Assembly: GCA_027475525.1 (NCBI GenBank) | Contig: JAMWFC010000132.1 | Span: forward strand, 1,101,074 to 1,165,073 | From: Macrolepiota albuminosa | Lineage: Eukaryota; Basidiomycota; Agaricomycetes; Agaricales; Agaricaceae | Direction: 5' to 3' | Length of the DNA stretch: 64,000 bases | Shown: positions 23,421 through 35,411 of the stretch, piece by piece | Layout of the letters: every line of letters begins with the position of its first letter | How positions within the stretch are numbered: the stretch's first letter is position 1 | Made by a program: the position numbers and the translations under genes | Notes under the pieces: model-generated | The model's input: only the letters and a program-made list of their open reading frames with translations | What the model was told of the DNA's origin: nothing | Database searches by the model: none

Positions 23421-24284
23421 CTGAATAGACTGTTGTCAGTGTCAGGGGTGTTTGCTTTACTAGAAAATAAGTCAGAAAAACTTCTTACAGAATATGTCAA
23501 ACTTGTAATTATATCTCTTTATTTACAATGGCAGTCACACTTGCAAGTTTCATTGTCTGTTCAAAGCTGCATACAGATATAATTTTGGGGCTTAATTTTT
23601 TTTCAAACAGAATAAATTGGTCATTAATCCTGACAGCAACTTCATTAAGGATAAAGTCTCAAGTTTTGATCTTTTGCATCTACCTGATTCCTTGTTGCCT
23701 AAGAAACAGATAGTATTGAAACCACCTTTGAGACAAAGAAAAGATAGGAAAAGGAAGAGAATCAAAAATAATTGAATAAAAAGAGGACAGAAGAATATGA
23801 AAGAGTTGAGAAAGCTTGTGCACTTCAAACTAAATGCACTCTTTGCCTGACAATCAGCTAAATTTGCATGTGCTGCAGAAACAGTTGCCACAGGAGAACT
23901 CATGATTTTGGCCTTAGTCCAAATATGTATTGAATAACTGACATTGGCAGAAAGGTTGAAAAAGATGGATGGAAAGATAAAATGACATTTTTGTAATTTT
24001 TTTTTCAGCAGGAATTCCACATGCAGATGAGTTGTCAGACAGTGTGTACTATTGCATCCAAGTACAGCTGCTAGCAAAAATCACAGTGGCTAGGTCTTAC
24101 TCATGTCTACAGAAATACTGAGATGGATGGAAGACTCTTATCAATCAACATGTAGCAGCAGAACACATACATCTATCATCATTGCTGTATGCAAGTCTCT
24201 TATTTGTAATCTCTAAGGCAGATCCCTCCATTCTGCCATGTTGAGTAAACAATTACTGATGACTAAATGTGAGCACAATTCCCA

Positions 24285-24442
24285 ATAATTTTCCTTTGCC
24301 AAGAATTGATAACATTTTGGCAGGCTCTACTAAACTAGGCACACATATATGGAAAAAGATTGATCTGACAGATGCCTTCTTTCAAATGTTAATGCATCTA
24401 GATAACATCAAATATACAGCAACTTCCACTTGTCTAGTGTGA
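24285..24442 (+). pseudogene. Gypsy 2 reverse transcriptase, first part
   Basis: PRIDNILAGSTKLG, KIDLTDAFFQML and NIKYTATST are RT motifs of Ty3 elements (fingers, and motif A with its catalytic Asp in DLTDAFFQ). The frame stops at the copia gag insertion. Confidence 0.75.
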
Positions 24443-25690
24443 CACAAGAAATACTTCAACTAAATCTAATAGGACTCCCATCAATTCTAGAATATCCATC
24501 AAAGAACATGAGAGGCACGTTCCTCAGCTGTAAATGCAGTATATCATTCATCATCAGAGGTGGGGTCAGTATAATTAAGATCAATAGTGAAGGTAGCACC
24601 AGTATGGACAGGAACAGAATCAGCATTGGCAGTATGGACATGATGAGATGAGCAGGAAGGTAAAGGTGAAGATGAATCAGAATAAGGATTCTTCATAATA
24701 TATGTAAGCATGGTGACCTTTTTTGCCACACCAATGACAACCATCAGACTTGGAATCACACAAGTGATTGCTCTTATCATCAACCAATGAGCTGTCAACC
24801 CTAGCAGAAGTCTGACCTCAAGCAGCAAGAACTTCTTCAGGCTTGATTGTGATTGTAGAGTCAGTAGCAATGGAACTAGTAAGCATCTGTTTGATCTGGG
24901 CAAGATCAGGCTCAGGGGATTGAGCCAGAATGCTAAGCCAAATGGAATGATAGGCTTCATCAAGATGCATGAGAAGAACATCTTTGAATTCAGTATCCTC
25001 AACCCTAACACCATATGCAGAAAGTCTCTTCTTGGCAAATTGAAGAGCCTGGATATAAGCAGAGATAGGGTGATCAGGCTCATGTCAGATGTCATAGAAT
25101 GCTGCATGAGTGGCTATGCAGCTCCCAATAATTGACTTCTCAAAATAAGCTTTGAGAGCTGTCCAAGTAGCAATACCAGTCTCACAGTCCTTGATAAGAT
25201 ACTGATACTCATCTGAGATGTATTCATAAATAAATCTACTCAGCATCCTATCAGACCTGTCCCAATCCTTCTTTTCATCTTCATTGAATGGTGAAAGAGT
25301 GCCAGTAGCAATTCCAGTCATACTGGCAGTATGAAGAGCAGTCATCATCTTCTTGGCCAATATGAATCAATTAGAATTGTCAAGTTTGTTGGAGATGTTG
25401 TGATGCAAGGTAGATGCAAATGAAGAGGAAAGTGTGTAAGCCATGATAGGATAATGTTGTGTAATAGGAGCATGAAAAGCAGCAATCAGTTTGATATAGC
25501 TGAGGCTGAGCCCATAACCTGTTATGGGAATAAATGTGAGAGGCACAAGACTGCACAAGGAAACACAAGAGAGTAACACAGGATAAACACAAGAGACCTT
25601 TTCAGGCTCACAGAGATACAACTACAAGCAAATATATTAGCAATGATGATAAAATTTTATAAAACAGTGTGGAACTAAATATGTAATGTA
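24443..25690 (-). mobile_element. Copia gag fragment inserted in gypsy 2 RT
   Basis: On the minus strand, 25360-25085 gives a copia gag of UBN2 type (FNEDEKKDWDRSDRML, YEYISDEYQYLI, TWTALKAYFEKS). The frame then shifts through a decayed stretch to a zinc knuckle at about 24715 (CHWCGKKGH). No protease, integrase or RT follows, so this is either a gag-only element or a fragment. The edges are placed where RT homology stops and resumes; I could not find a clean target-site duplication. Confidence 0.65.
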
Positions 25691-26130
25691 TATACTTATT
25701 ATAATCTGGAGGCATCATAAGCCGACACCCTTCTGACTTCAACAGTTACAAAAATATCTTGGCAAGATTTACCATGTGTATCTGGACAATATTATTATTT
25801 GGTCAAAGTCTGTTAAAGAACATAAGAAGAACATAACCTTGATTTTACAGGCCTTGAAAGATGCACATTTGTTCTGCTCAATGAAGAAGAGTGCTCTGTT
25901 CTGTATGGAAATTGATTTTCTAAGCCACCATATATCTGAGCATAGAAATGAAGCAGATCTTTCAAAAGTAGACAAGATTTTGACCTGGCCTGTTCCAAGA
26001 AAGGCCAAACATGTTTAGCAGTTTCTGAGATTCATTGAGTACTTAGCTGCCTTTCTGCCTGCTTTAGCAGAACATACTTCTGTGCTTACACAACTGACAA
26101 AGAAGGAGTTCAATGGAAATTTCCCAAAGT
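25691..26130 (+). pseudogene. Gypsy 2 reverse transcriptase, second part
   Basis: Resumes with LQKYLGKIYH and the catalytic box YLDN in place of YLDD, then IIIWSKSVKEH, CSMKKSALFCMEIDFLSHHIS, and KVDKILTWPVP. One catalytic aspartate is changed to asparagine. A stop lies just before the box (a TGA where related elements have Arg), a CpG-to-TpG type change. Confidence 0.8.
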
Positions 26131-26600
26131 AGATGACAATCCATCAGAAAGCATTTGATGGGATTAAGAGTCTGGTCATGAGCTGAGATTGCTTGACAAC
26201 AATATATCACAAAAACCCAGAATGCAACAAGATTTTTGTAACCTGTGATGCTAGTAAGAAATGGATAGGTGCTGTGTTATTGTTTGGAGAGACATGGGAA
26301 AAGGCTTGACCAGTGGTGTTTAACTCCTGGCAGTTGACTTCAGCAGAAAAGAATTACTCTATGCATGAACACAAATTATCGGCCATTATTTGTGCTCTCC
26401 ACAAGTAGTGATCAGACTTGCTTGGCTTGACCTTTGAAATTTATATGGATCATAAAACCTTGAAGAACTTTGATGCTCAGAAGGACTTGTTGAAGAGGCA
26501 AGCAATATGGATGGAGTATTTGTCTCAATACAACTACAAGATCAATTTCATTAAGAAAAAAGACAACTCAGTTGCAGATGCTCTGTCTTGGATGCCTGAC
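26131..26600 (+). pseudogene. Gypsy 2 RNase H
   Basis: After decayed sequence, the 26418 frame shows the end of RNase H: IYMDHKTLKNF, RRQAIWMEYLSQYNY-like sequence and NSVADALSWMPD. It joins directly to the integrase. Confidence 0.75.
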
Positions 26601-27900
26601 AACAAAGATGTGATGGTGGGACACATGTTGACATTGGATGAGGAGGAAACCATGTTAGAAGATATCAAGGAAGGTTACAGACAAGACCCATATACAAAGC
26701 ACTTGTTGGGAGATGCAAAGATGGGCATGTTACCAAGGGAGATTGAATTTGTGAGATGGTCTTTTGTTTGTAGAAGAGAGGTTGATCATTCCAATATATA
26801 AAGCCTTGAGGGAGAGCTTGTTCAGGATTGTGCATGATGAACTCAGGCATTTTGGAGTTAATAAGACATACACCACTCTATGCTACTCATATTATTGGCC
26901 TAATATATGCCAGGATCTTATTAACAGCTATATCCCTTCATATGCAGATTGTCAATGGAACAAGAGTAGAACAACAAAGCTGGCTGGTCTGTTACACCCA
27001 CTGCCAATCCCTGAACATTATTTCAGTTCAGTGACACTAGATTTTATTGGGCCCTTGCCAAGAGATGAAGGTTTTGATTAATTGTGTTTGATGACATTGG
27101 GCAGGTGCAGATATTCAGATTTTGCTGACAAAATCAGACCAGACAGAAGAAGACTTTGTGCATATATTCTTCAGAGATTGGTATTGCAAGAATGGTCTCC
27201 CATATGAAATCATTACAGACAGAGACAGTTTATTTACATCTGCATTCTGAAAGGCATTGATGCAACTTACTGGGGTGAAACACAAATTATTGATGGCTTT
27301 TCATCCTCAAATGAATGGTGCTTCAGAATAGTCCAATAAAACTATTGTCCAATGCATCCACTTTTATGTTGATTGTCTCCAGACAGGTTGGGTAAAAGTG
27401 TTGCCCTGTATTCAATTCAGTATCATGAACATGGTAAACGCATCTACAGGTTATTTACCTTTTCAACTTAGATCTGCTTTCTTGCCTCATGTTCTGCTAC
27501 CATTATTTCCACCACCACCAACAGATACTCCTGCAAAAGACCTTGCACTGCATGTATTAAAGGAGATTGGATCTAATTATCTAGATGCTATAGACAATTT
27601 AATCGCAGTGAAGGTTAACCAAGCACATCATGCAAACACCCATTGTGCTTCAAAAATTGTTTACAAAGTAGATGTTTGAGTCATGCTATCAACAGCAAAC
27701 TGGCATCAAAAATACATTTGAAAAAAGGATGGCCATGTTGCAAAGTTCATGCCTTAACAGGATGGACCATTTGTAGTATCCGAGGCATTTCTGGAATTGT
27801 CTGAAGATGTTCTGGAGTTGCCCTCCTCAATGAAAATCCATAATCATTTCCATGCAAGTTTGCTCACCTCACATTGTGAGAATGACAACACATTGTTCCC
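26601..27900 (+). pseudogene. Gypsy 2 integrase
   Basis: The H2C2 region lies at 26820-26970 (HDELRHFG, then CYSYYWP and YADCQ; the first Cys appears replaced). The core begins VTLDFIGPLP at 27030 (first Asp). The middle and the catalytic Glu are decayed. The 27398-27679 frame has NMVNASTGYLPFQL, and VLLPLFPPPP and VKVNQAHHAN follow. Several stops are present. Confidence 0.8.
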
Positions 27901-28130
27901 TTCATAATATCTCAAGATGCCAGGCCCAATTGTGATAGAAGACAGTCAAGAGGAACACTTCATTAACAAAATTTTAAATGAGCAAAGGTGGGGACAAGGT
28001 GTCCAGTATTTGGTTTGATGGTGAGGCTATGGTGTGGATCATGATGAGTGGAAAAGTGAGAGGGAAATGGAAGACATGGTTGCATTGGATGAGTGGGAAA
28101 AGTTGAAGGTTTCCCTGGAGAGGTAATGAA
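27900..28130 (+). pseudogene. Gypsy 2 chromodomain (integrase C-terminus)
   Basis: HFINKILNEQ, GVQYLV, WWGYGVDHDEW and EDMVALDEW reproduce the chromodomain fold sequence, with one stop after QYLV. In chromoviruses this domain directs insertion toward marked heterochromatin. It lies just before the 3' LTR. Confidence 0.75.
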
Positions 28131-28150
28131 TTTTTTAAAGATAGAGCGAG

Positions 28151-28481
28151 TGTAAGCATGTTCATCCTTACAACTAACTTACATGGATGACACTTACAAC
28201 CAACTTACACAGATGGGGAAGGGGGCTAAATTGAAGGATAGGAGAGGGGGCAGAATCCTGAATCAAAGAATAGGGGAGAGGTGGAATCGGGAGCTCAGGA
28301 TTGAGGACCTTATGTTATGAACCTTATTGCCAAGAAGATATATATGATGGGCAGTAGTAAGTAGTAGGGCAGACAAATTTTGGGAATTATATTTGTGCCA
28401 TTCTGCTCTGCTCGAGTTCTCTCTCTCAGTTATTTTCCCATCCAGTGAAGTCGGGTGTCAATCACAAGGCATCCACTTATA
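28151..28481 (+). repeat. 3' LTR of gypsy 2
   Basis: 331 bp beginning TGTAAGCATGTTC, less mutated than the 5' LTR (it keeps CGAG, TCGG and similar CpG words). Confidence 0.75.
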
Positions 28482-28783
28482 GTATGCTACAACACAACAT
28501 GAACACCACACATCAATAGGTAGTATTACTTTCTTCTCATAGGTAAGTTAACTTTCATGTTTTTCACAGTGCGCTATATGTTTTTTCAAATAGATTTTAT
28601 TTATTAATTATATAGTTATGTATTCTACCACTCATTATAGAGATATCATATCATATTATACATAAATTATATATAATATATATATAATAATAAAAGTAAA
28701 GAAATACAGAACGAAGAGAAGAGTACAAGTAATAAAAGAAAAAGGAAAATATAAGAGTCGGGGACTGGCGCATGCGCCACTAC
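28482..28783. other. AT-rich spacer, no gene seen
   Basis: Low-complexity AT and ATATAATA runs between the 3' LTR of gypsy 2 and the duplicated unit. Confidence 0.5.
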
Positions 28784-28941
28784 GATGGGAGTAGTTGTAA
28801 ACCAAATTGACAAAATCTCATTCGCACGTCAGGTTTTTTCCACGGTCTGACTATTCTCCCATACGCCTGGAACACATATAATAGACTACGTGTCCTCTAT
28901 GTACTACACGCGTTCTAAACCATCCACGGCTACACAGAGCC

Positions 28942-30601
28942 ATGGAGACGGGTTTCGTAGACAGGTTGGTCCCAAAACTGACCTCGTCCAGTTTTCGTGC
29001 TTTCTTTCTCCTTTCTCTCACTGCTCTCGTTACGGCCAAGGTTGATGTTATCGATGTGGATGCCTCTGGGACCATTGTAGACCTTGCTGGGCAACCATAC
29101 TATGATCCAGTACTGACCGTCGATTCCTTTCAGGTGGCTGGACGCCCACCAACATCACTCTCGACACCTCCGGCGCACAATACATCCCCGTCCCCTCGCG
29201 TATAAGCCTGCTCACCAAATCCCTCCCGCTCTCCGGCATGCGCTTCGCCGTCAAAGACATCTTCGACGTTGAAGGACTTCCTACAGGCGCAGGCTCGCAC
29301 GCATACGCCCTCGTGCATCCCTCCCCGCTCTCCACCACTGCGCCATCAATCCAACGCCTTCTCGCTCTCGGCGCCTCGCTCGTAGGCAAGACACGCACGT
29401 CCCAGTTCGCACACGGCGCACATCCCTGGGAGTACGTCGACCACGCATAAACCCGCGTGGGGATGGGCAACTCACGGCGTCCGCGTCGAGCTCTGGGAGT
29501 GCCTGTGCGATCGCGGGTTATGAATGGGTCGAGTTTACTGTTGGGAGTGATACGAGGGGAAGTGTGAGGAAGCCCGCGGCGTTTGTGGGCGCGTATGGGA
29601 TGAGGCCTACGCATGGGAGTTTGGATATGAGCGGTGTGCTCCCGCTGTCGGAGGACATGGATACGGCAGGCTACTTTACGAGGGACCCTAGGCTGTTTGC
29701 CGCGCTCGGCATTCGATGGTAAGACAAATGTTGTATTTTTTGATTGTTGCTGATTCACCCTGGTAGGTACGAACATTCACCCGTCGGAAAGAAACGCCAA
29801 ACAATTCGATTCCCCAAAAAATTATTCTACCCGACCGAACATTTCCCTGTCTCCAACCCCGCAGCTCAAGTACTCTATGACAACTTCGCAGCAGCGCTGT
29901 CAAAACACCTCAAAGTAACTGTCGTCCCAATCAATTTCACCACTTCTCTGCTGGACCACATTCCCTCGCACGACTTTGCCCAATTCCAGCTCGCGTCGAA
30001 CACCCTGGCCGAGTACCGTTCCTGGGTGTCCGTCGGCAAACCACTCGTCGAGGCGTACAAGGACCAGTTCAACTCCACGCCGACGTTTGACCCCCGCGCG
30101 AAGGCGATGTTTGCGCGCGGTGCGAAACACACAGCGTACGACTTTGTCGCTGCCCAACGCGTCCTTCATGCGTTCCGCGAGTCTGTGGCGTCCGATCTTA
30201 TCAAAGCGGATATCAAGTCGTGCTCGGACTCATTGTTCATGTATGACGCGAGCACCGGTGGTCGGCCGTCGTACCGCGTTGAAGAGTTTAATAATATGGA
30301 AGGGGCTGCACAGGCCCTGCTCGCAGGTCCAGTTGGTGGAGATGGGAAGACGGCGAAGCCGTCCGATTATTTCATTTATCTCGCGTCGATGGCGGGGTTG
30401 CCTGAAGTGACGATTCCGCTGGGCCAGGTGGGGTATTATAGCCATGTTAGTAGTGAATGGGAGATGTTGCCTGTTGCGGTGCAGGTCGTTGCACATAGGG
30501 GATGTGATGATTTGTTGTTGAACCTTGTGGAAAAGTTGGCGGGGAAAGGATTGTTGGATGCTGTTAGGACAGGGAAGAATGCGTTTGATTTTGGGTTGTG
30601 A
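28942..30601 (+). pseudogene. Amidase, broken copy
   Basis: Same gene as 56815-58913. The ATG and first 60 codons match, but about 420 bp of exon 1 are missing (between the DPVLTVD and GW-TPT regions of the intact copy), which shifts the frame to a stop at 29203-29205. A second lesion, loss of 7 bp at about 29449, creates a stop after YVDHA. The signature region, the intron (from GTAAGACAAATG at 29719) and the whole second exon (to TGA 30599-30601) are nearly identical to the intact copy, so the copies separated recently. A truncated product is possible but the catalytic core is out of frame. Confidence 0.85.
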
Positions 30602-31334
30602 TATTTCTGGTACAGGTGTATTGTCATGACGCTACGCTTACGCTCTCTCTTCGATTTTACCTAGTAGTTATGGCAAATCATAACTGGAAGTCATAGTTTC
30701 TTTGCGACTCGATGCCCAGCGAGAACGAGATCTAGGGGAAGTGAAGGACCTGAAACTTTGTGTAAACTTCTAACCATTTCTGAACTGTTCAGGTTGAGAT
30801 GGAATCTCGGGTGCGTCGCAACGTCCCATGATATCGTGGTAGTTTTCAACTACCAGAAAGTTGTAAGTAATACCGCTGGCATCAATTTATCAGATAGCTA
30901 TAGAATATTTTATGCCTTTAGTTGACAGTGTAAAAAAGCCATTCCCTAAGGCCACGGCTGTACTTCAACCTACATAAGTAAGGTCGATGATCATTTACGA
31001 CGGATGACTAGTGCTCCATCGCCAACTTTGACAACACTTGTCCATCAGGCACCCGTCGTGGCGCATGTAACCTACTACTGCGGATTTACATATTTTGTCA
31101 CGCAAAGATCCCGCATCCATAACCTTGGAAACCGTTGGTATTATTCTCTTGATACGATTTCAATTCAGCATATTACACTATCACTATATCATCCCTTGAT
31201 CTTACCAGACCTTACAGATCAGCATCAGGATTGTTTGTCGTTCCGCCTACATTGTTTTTCCTATAAAGCGGGACCTCTAACAACATTCAACCTTCAAATC
31301 CATCTTCTGTCTTAGGGCTACGCAAGTCCGATCT

Positions 31335-32762
31335 ATGGAGCTCGAGGTATCTGGAGCGGCAAACATCACACAAATCACACAGGACATTCTGTGGGAAGAC
31401 TTCATGAGACAAGTGGGTTATTTCTTCACTCTCAGAGGAACTAGTTTGCTAATGCTGTTCCTATGTAGTGCAGCATCTGTTGAGTCCCTTACACACCGTA
31501 TACCAAGTCTTAACTCATGATGATATGAAATAGATGCATGTCTTGCATTATGGGTAGGTGTTCTCAGCTATATTTCTTCACAGTTCTTCATGGTACCAAC
31601 AAAATTGCAGGCATATGAGTATATATGCCTGTTTCCTCTGGAATATTCCATGATCTGGAAGGCTCGATGGAAATTTCCCAAGATTCTATATCTCTTGACA
31701 CGATTGATACCCCTAGTCACACTATTGGCCTCGCTAACCTTCAATTCTATTCATACTGGGTCTGGTACTATCTTTACAACATGTAGGAACATTCTTCCCC
31801 GTCTTTTGTTGGACACTGATCGTTCGTTATTCAGGGGGTGTAAATGCATCATTATTTGTTTCTGATTGTGGGGTTATTTCGGTCCCGTTTTGAAACGCAT
31901 CTCAGATTTCCATCAGTGATATTCATTGTTAGGACTTGGGTAATCTGGGGCAGAAGTCGACTAATCATGGTTTTCCTTATTATTGGTGATCTCGCAATCT
32001 TTGGTGCGGAAATTGGTCTTCTTTCAATATCTGTCAAGGGGTCCCTCAAGGAAACATCCACTTATGATGTCTTGTTTGGTAATTACCCTGCCCGAGTCAT
32101 TCGTTACGCCCTGTTTACTGCTTATGGCTTGGGTTTGTCATTCGTGCCTTTTAGGAAAAAACTACTAATGGAGTGACAAACAGTGGTATTCTTTCTTGTG
32201 TCTTTCAAAGCAGTGCAGTTTTCAAGACACTCAAGACAGCTGCTTGGGGAAAAAATGCCCCTTCAAACTGTTATTCACTATGATGGTTTTCTTTACATTC
32301 CTTGCCTCCATGGTCACACTTATGCTGATATGCTTATTAAATTCCAGGTACTCTTTTTTACCTATATATAGTCATAATCGGAGCATTCCTCCTCATCGTC
32401 ACTGCAGTCTTCCCTGTAATTGAGTTTTGCAACCCACTTATCCAAAGTCTAATGCACCATAGATTTTTTCTGCTATATATATTGACCCCCTCACAAATAT
32501 GTGAGTATTGTGCATTCTCTTCACCATTAAATGTAACTTTTCTTATAATAGCGTTGCACTCGCCCTGTTCCCGCTTTTGAGTTGTCGAATGCTGATCCAC
32601 CTTTGTCAACAAGGGACTCATTTGGGAAACAATTCAATGCACACTTCTGTGTCAAGGAATGGAGACACAATTATGTTCAGACAGGTTGAAGAGTGCTCAG
32701 GCCTCAGTTTAGGTGGCAGACCTTCTGTAGAACATGTAGAGAGGATGAGTGACAGAGGTTAA
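31335..32762 (+). pseudogene. DUF6533-like membrane protein gene, copy 1
   Basis: Multi-exon gene. ATG at 31335 gives MELEVSGAAN...LWEDF. A later exon carries AYEYICLFPLEYSMIWKARW, KILYLLTRLIPLV, the signature of the fungal DUF6533 family (a tyrosine/Asp-rich start, then a helix with LTRY/LTRL). Next comes IFIVRTWVIWGRSR with a long hydrophobic helix, then FFLVSFKAVQFSRHS, and a last exon ending at 32762 (CRMLIHL...MSDRG). I count about six hydrophobic stretches, so it is probably a multi-pass membrane protein of unknown role. One base is added relative to copy 2 at about 32289, which shifts the frame, so this copy may be dead. Exact splice sites were not all resolved. Confidence 0.5.
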
Positions 32763-33538
32763 GGCACACATCCATTGTAGGTAGAAAAACTCAGAATAGC
32801 ATTTGAGGTGGATTTTGAGGAGACTTTTGTCCAAAGCGAACTTCAATCCATATTAGTCAGTGGCTATAGTGTAGTTATAGGATTGTTTAAAGTCAGGTCT
32901 GATCTTATACTTCTTTGCATTCAAGGGCAAGGTCTAGAAGTGGGGGTAATTATAGTTGGTTCAGAAATGGAGTCCAGGCTGTGGGGGAGTTTGGAGCTGC
33001 TTGAAATAGTGTTCTGGTGAGCACAGAGCTGAGGAGTGGGCTGTGCTACTGGCAAGTAGGTCTGGGGCAGTCATGTGTTCTAGGCAGAGATGTTGTGAGG
33101 AATCTTAGGATCATCAAAGAACTGGGCAAGGCTACCAGTGAAAGAGCAGTACAGGTAGAGTAGAAACTAGTGATAATATGGGCTCCAGGGTTGGCCAGTT
33201 GAGTAGAAGGACATGAGCCAATATGAGGTTAAAACAAGTGGGACAGAATCAAGATCCACTGAAATGCAGCAATACAGTTAGTCCAATATTATTATTTGAA
33301 AGGAATGCATGAATTGAAGCTTACACCAGAACCCTGTTAGTTTTGTCAAGTTCACTGACACTGACTAGACAAATCTCTACACCAAACACAGTATCAGGTA
33401 ATATCCATGGAGTCTTCATTGAAGTCATTTTCTGAGCTGCAAAGAAGCACAAGATGGTTGCTACATTTTTCAGCATTTGGAAGTGCACAGTCACATTTAG
33501 CTATGTGCATTATTTGAAATAATTAGATACAATACATA
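32763..33538. other. No gene supported
   Basis: A 70-codon plus frame (32808-33020) has a partial counterpart at 61087-61308, but the two diverge after about 28 codons, so I do not call it a gene. Poor in CpG. Confidence 0.4.
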
Positions 33539-33830
33539 GTAGGCAGCATGCATGTCCCAGCTTGCATATAGTACACAGTTCTGGGAGTATGTCAACCATG
33601 CATACTTGCTAAACTCCCATAGAGATGAGCACCTCATAGTATCTGCATCAAGCTCTGGGAGTGCATGTGTGATTGCAAGAGTATGAATGGGTTGATTTTA
33701 CTGTTGAAAGTGATATAAGGGGAAGTTTGAGGAGACTTCTAGCATTTGTAGGCACATATGTGATGAGGCCTAAATATAGGAGTTCAGATATGAGCTCTTA
33801 CTGGTAGAGGACATTAATACAGCAGGCTAT
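33539..33830 (+). pseudogene. CpG-decayed amidase fragment B
   Basis: Aligns with about 57688-57985 of the intact amidase and with fragment A. CpG sites are almost all lost, but fewer G-to-A changes are present than in A (for example the GGGAG words around the nucleophile Ser survive in part). It is a second, older amidase remnant inside the duplicated unit, about 3 kb downstream of the amidase copy of the same unit. Confidence 0.7.
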
Positions 33831-33919
33831 TAAAGTAATCAATATACAATGAGTAGCTTTGAACAGGTTTTGACATCAACAATAGATTATGAGCTTTGGA
33901 CAATGGAAGAGAAACATAT

Positions 33920-34748
33920 TGTAGTACTTGGTTGCAAGTAGTACTGATGGTTCTGGGGCTTGATAGTTTAGAAGGTTTCCCCTAATACACACTGGCTTGA
34001 TGACAAAATTGAGATATTATAACTTTGAATGCTTCTTTGAATATTCTGGAATGCAGAGGTTTCTCAACAAATTCCAGCCTAAGCAATTCACTCCCTGGGA
34101 ATCACTGAGCCTTTGCCTATCAATTGCATGTCTATTATCTACTCCACTTGGGCTATTTATACTATTTTTCTAGTGCACAGACCACTAGCTACACATGACT
34201 CTTTGTTGTAAACTCCCCAGCACCAATAATATATTTGATAGTCCAGTTTCCCTTTTTGGATGCCTGTTTTAGTGCCACCATTCAGTTTCTTGTTCTGCCA
34301 TTCATCTTGATTATTCTGATTGCCACTTCCCATTTATTTCTGCTCCTTTTAGTACAATCCTATTCATAGATCTTTCTTTCCCCTTTTAGTCCTTGCTTGC
34401 ATTCCATGCTTCTTTTGACATTTCTCTATGCTTCTTTCCCTTTTCCCTTTCAGTCATATCAAATTGAGCATTGTTAATCTAGATCATCACAATTTATTTT
34501 GCTTCCTCTGCCAGCTCCCATGCTTCCCCTCCCCATAACAGTGGCTGGACTATTATTGAGTTGATAGCCTGAGCTGATCCCTGCCCTTTGTTCTGTACTT
34601 TTCTGTGTATTTACTGAGAAGTCTTTGGAGATATAAATTTGTTGAGACTGCTATCAGGAGGCTTACAGTTTTCAGCCTTATAATTAAATGTTTATTTTGA
34701 CTTCTAGTGCATGTTTGTGTTCCTGACTGCTGGTACAGTATTGTATCA
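33920..34748 (-). mobile_element. Solo LTR, family L1, inverted, in block B
   Basis: Plus-strand ends TGTAGTACTTGG and TATTGTATCA, flanked by ATAT on both sides. Block A has the empty site at about 14985 (AGAAACTTATATATATACC). 829 bp. Confidence 0.85.
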
Positions 34749-35257
34749 ATATATATATATATATATATTACTCAGCTGCATTGAACTCTTTTAGTCAATT
34801 AATTGTACAGTGACAGAGGGTGAGTATGTATAACCTATATGAATAAATACTATACTTACAATTACACTAGATTAACTATGCATACAAATAGAGTAATGCT
34901 TCAAACAGATGATAGGCCATTGTTGTGTTTGCATATTAGAAGACATGTCACTGTTTAGACACCACCTTGCAAGACATGGCTATGCTAATATCTGCTCCTA
35001 ACTACCTGCTCTGAGCTATCTGCTGCTAACAATTTGCTCCTAACTATTAGCCAGAATTATTATCCAATGAAATTTGTACCCTTGTTTAATTTAATCTCTT
35101 TTTTTTTGTCTCTAGATTTCCTTAGAGGATTATAGCATCAACACCAGTAAACTAACTCTGTAAATCAACAACTCTGTCTTATTCTAATATGTTTTTTACT
35201 TACTTTTACATAGCTTTGATTAAAATATAAAGGTCAAAACAGTTTGTTTCAATCATT

Positions 35258-35411
35258 AAAAACCTGACAAGAAGTGTCAATGAGTGCATCATGCATCATA
35301 CAATGCAGGACACACTCATTGACATGATAGGTATAAAAACCTGACAAGAAGTGTCAATGAGTGCATCATGCATCATACAATGCAGGACACACTCATTGAC
35401 ATGATAGGTAT
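35258..35411. repeat. 77-bp exact tandem duplication, probable assembly overlap
   Basis: 35258-35334 and 35335-35411 are identical; block A has one copy at about 15550. Confidence 0.85.

Larger units (their letters stand above)
21309..28481 (+). mobile_element. Ty3/gypsy chromovirus (gypsy 2), decayed, both LTRs present
   Basis: Two related LTRs (21309-21621, 28151-28481) flank plus-strand gag, protease, RT, RNase H, integrase and a C-terminal chromodomain. The order and the chromodomain place it in the chromovirus branch of Ty3/gypsy. All genes carry many stops and CpG is almost absent, consistent with mutation of a methylated or RIP-like target. A copia gag fragment splits the RT. Flanks GTACA and GTATG share only three bases, so the target-site duplication is uncertain. 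Confidence 0.9.

Noticed and set aside
23592..24077. 161-codon minus-strand frame inside gypsy 2
   Set aside because: It lies antisense to decayed pol sequence, is rich in F/S/L from A/T runs, and shows no domain.
29976..30410. 144-codon frame in a second register of the amidase exon, repeated at 58288-58722
   Set aside because: It is the R/S/P-rich off-frame reading of amidase exon 2, conserved only because the exon is conserved.
32808..33020. 70-codon frame downstream of the DUF6533-like gene
   Set aside because: The counterpart at 61087 diverges after about 28 codons with indels, so it is not under coding constraint.
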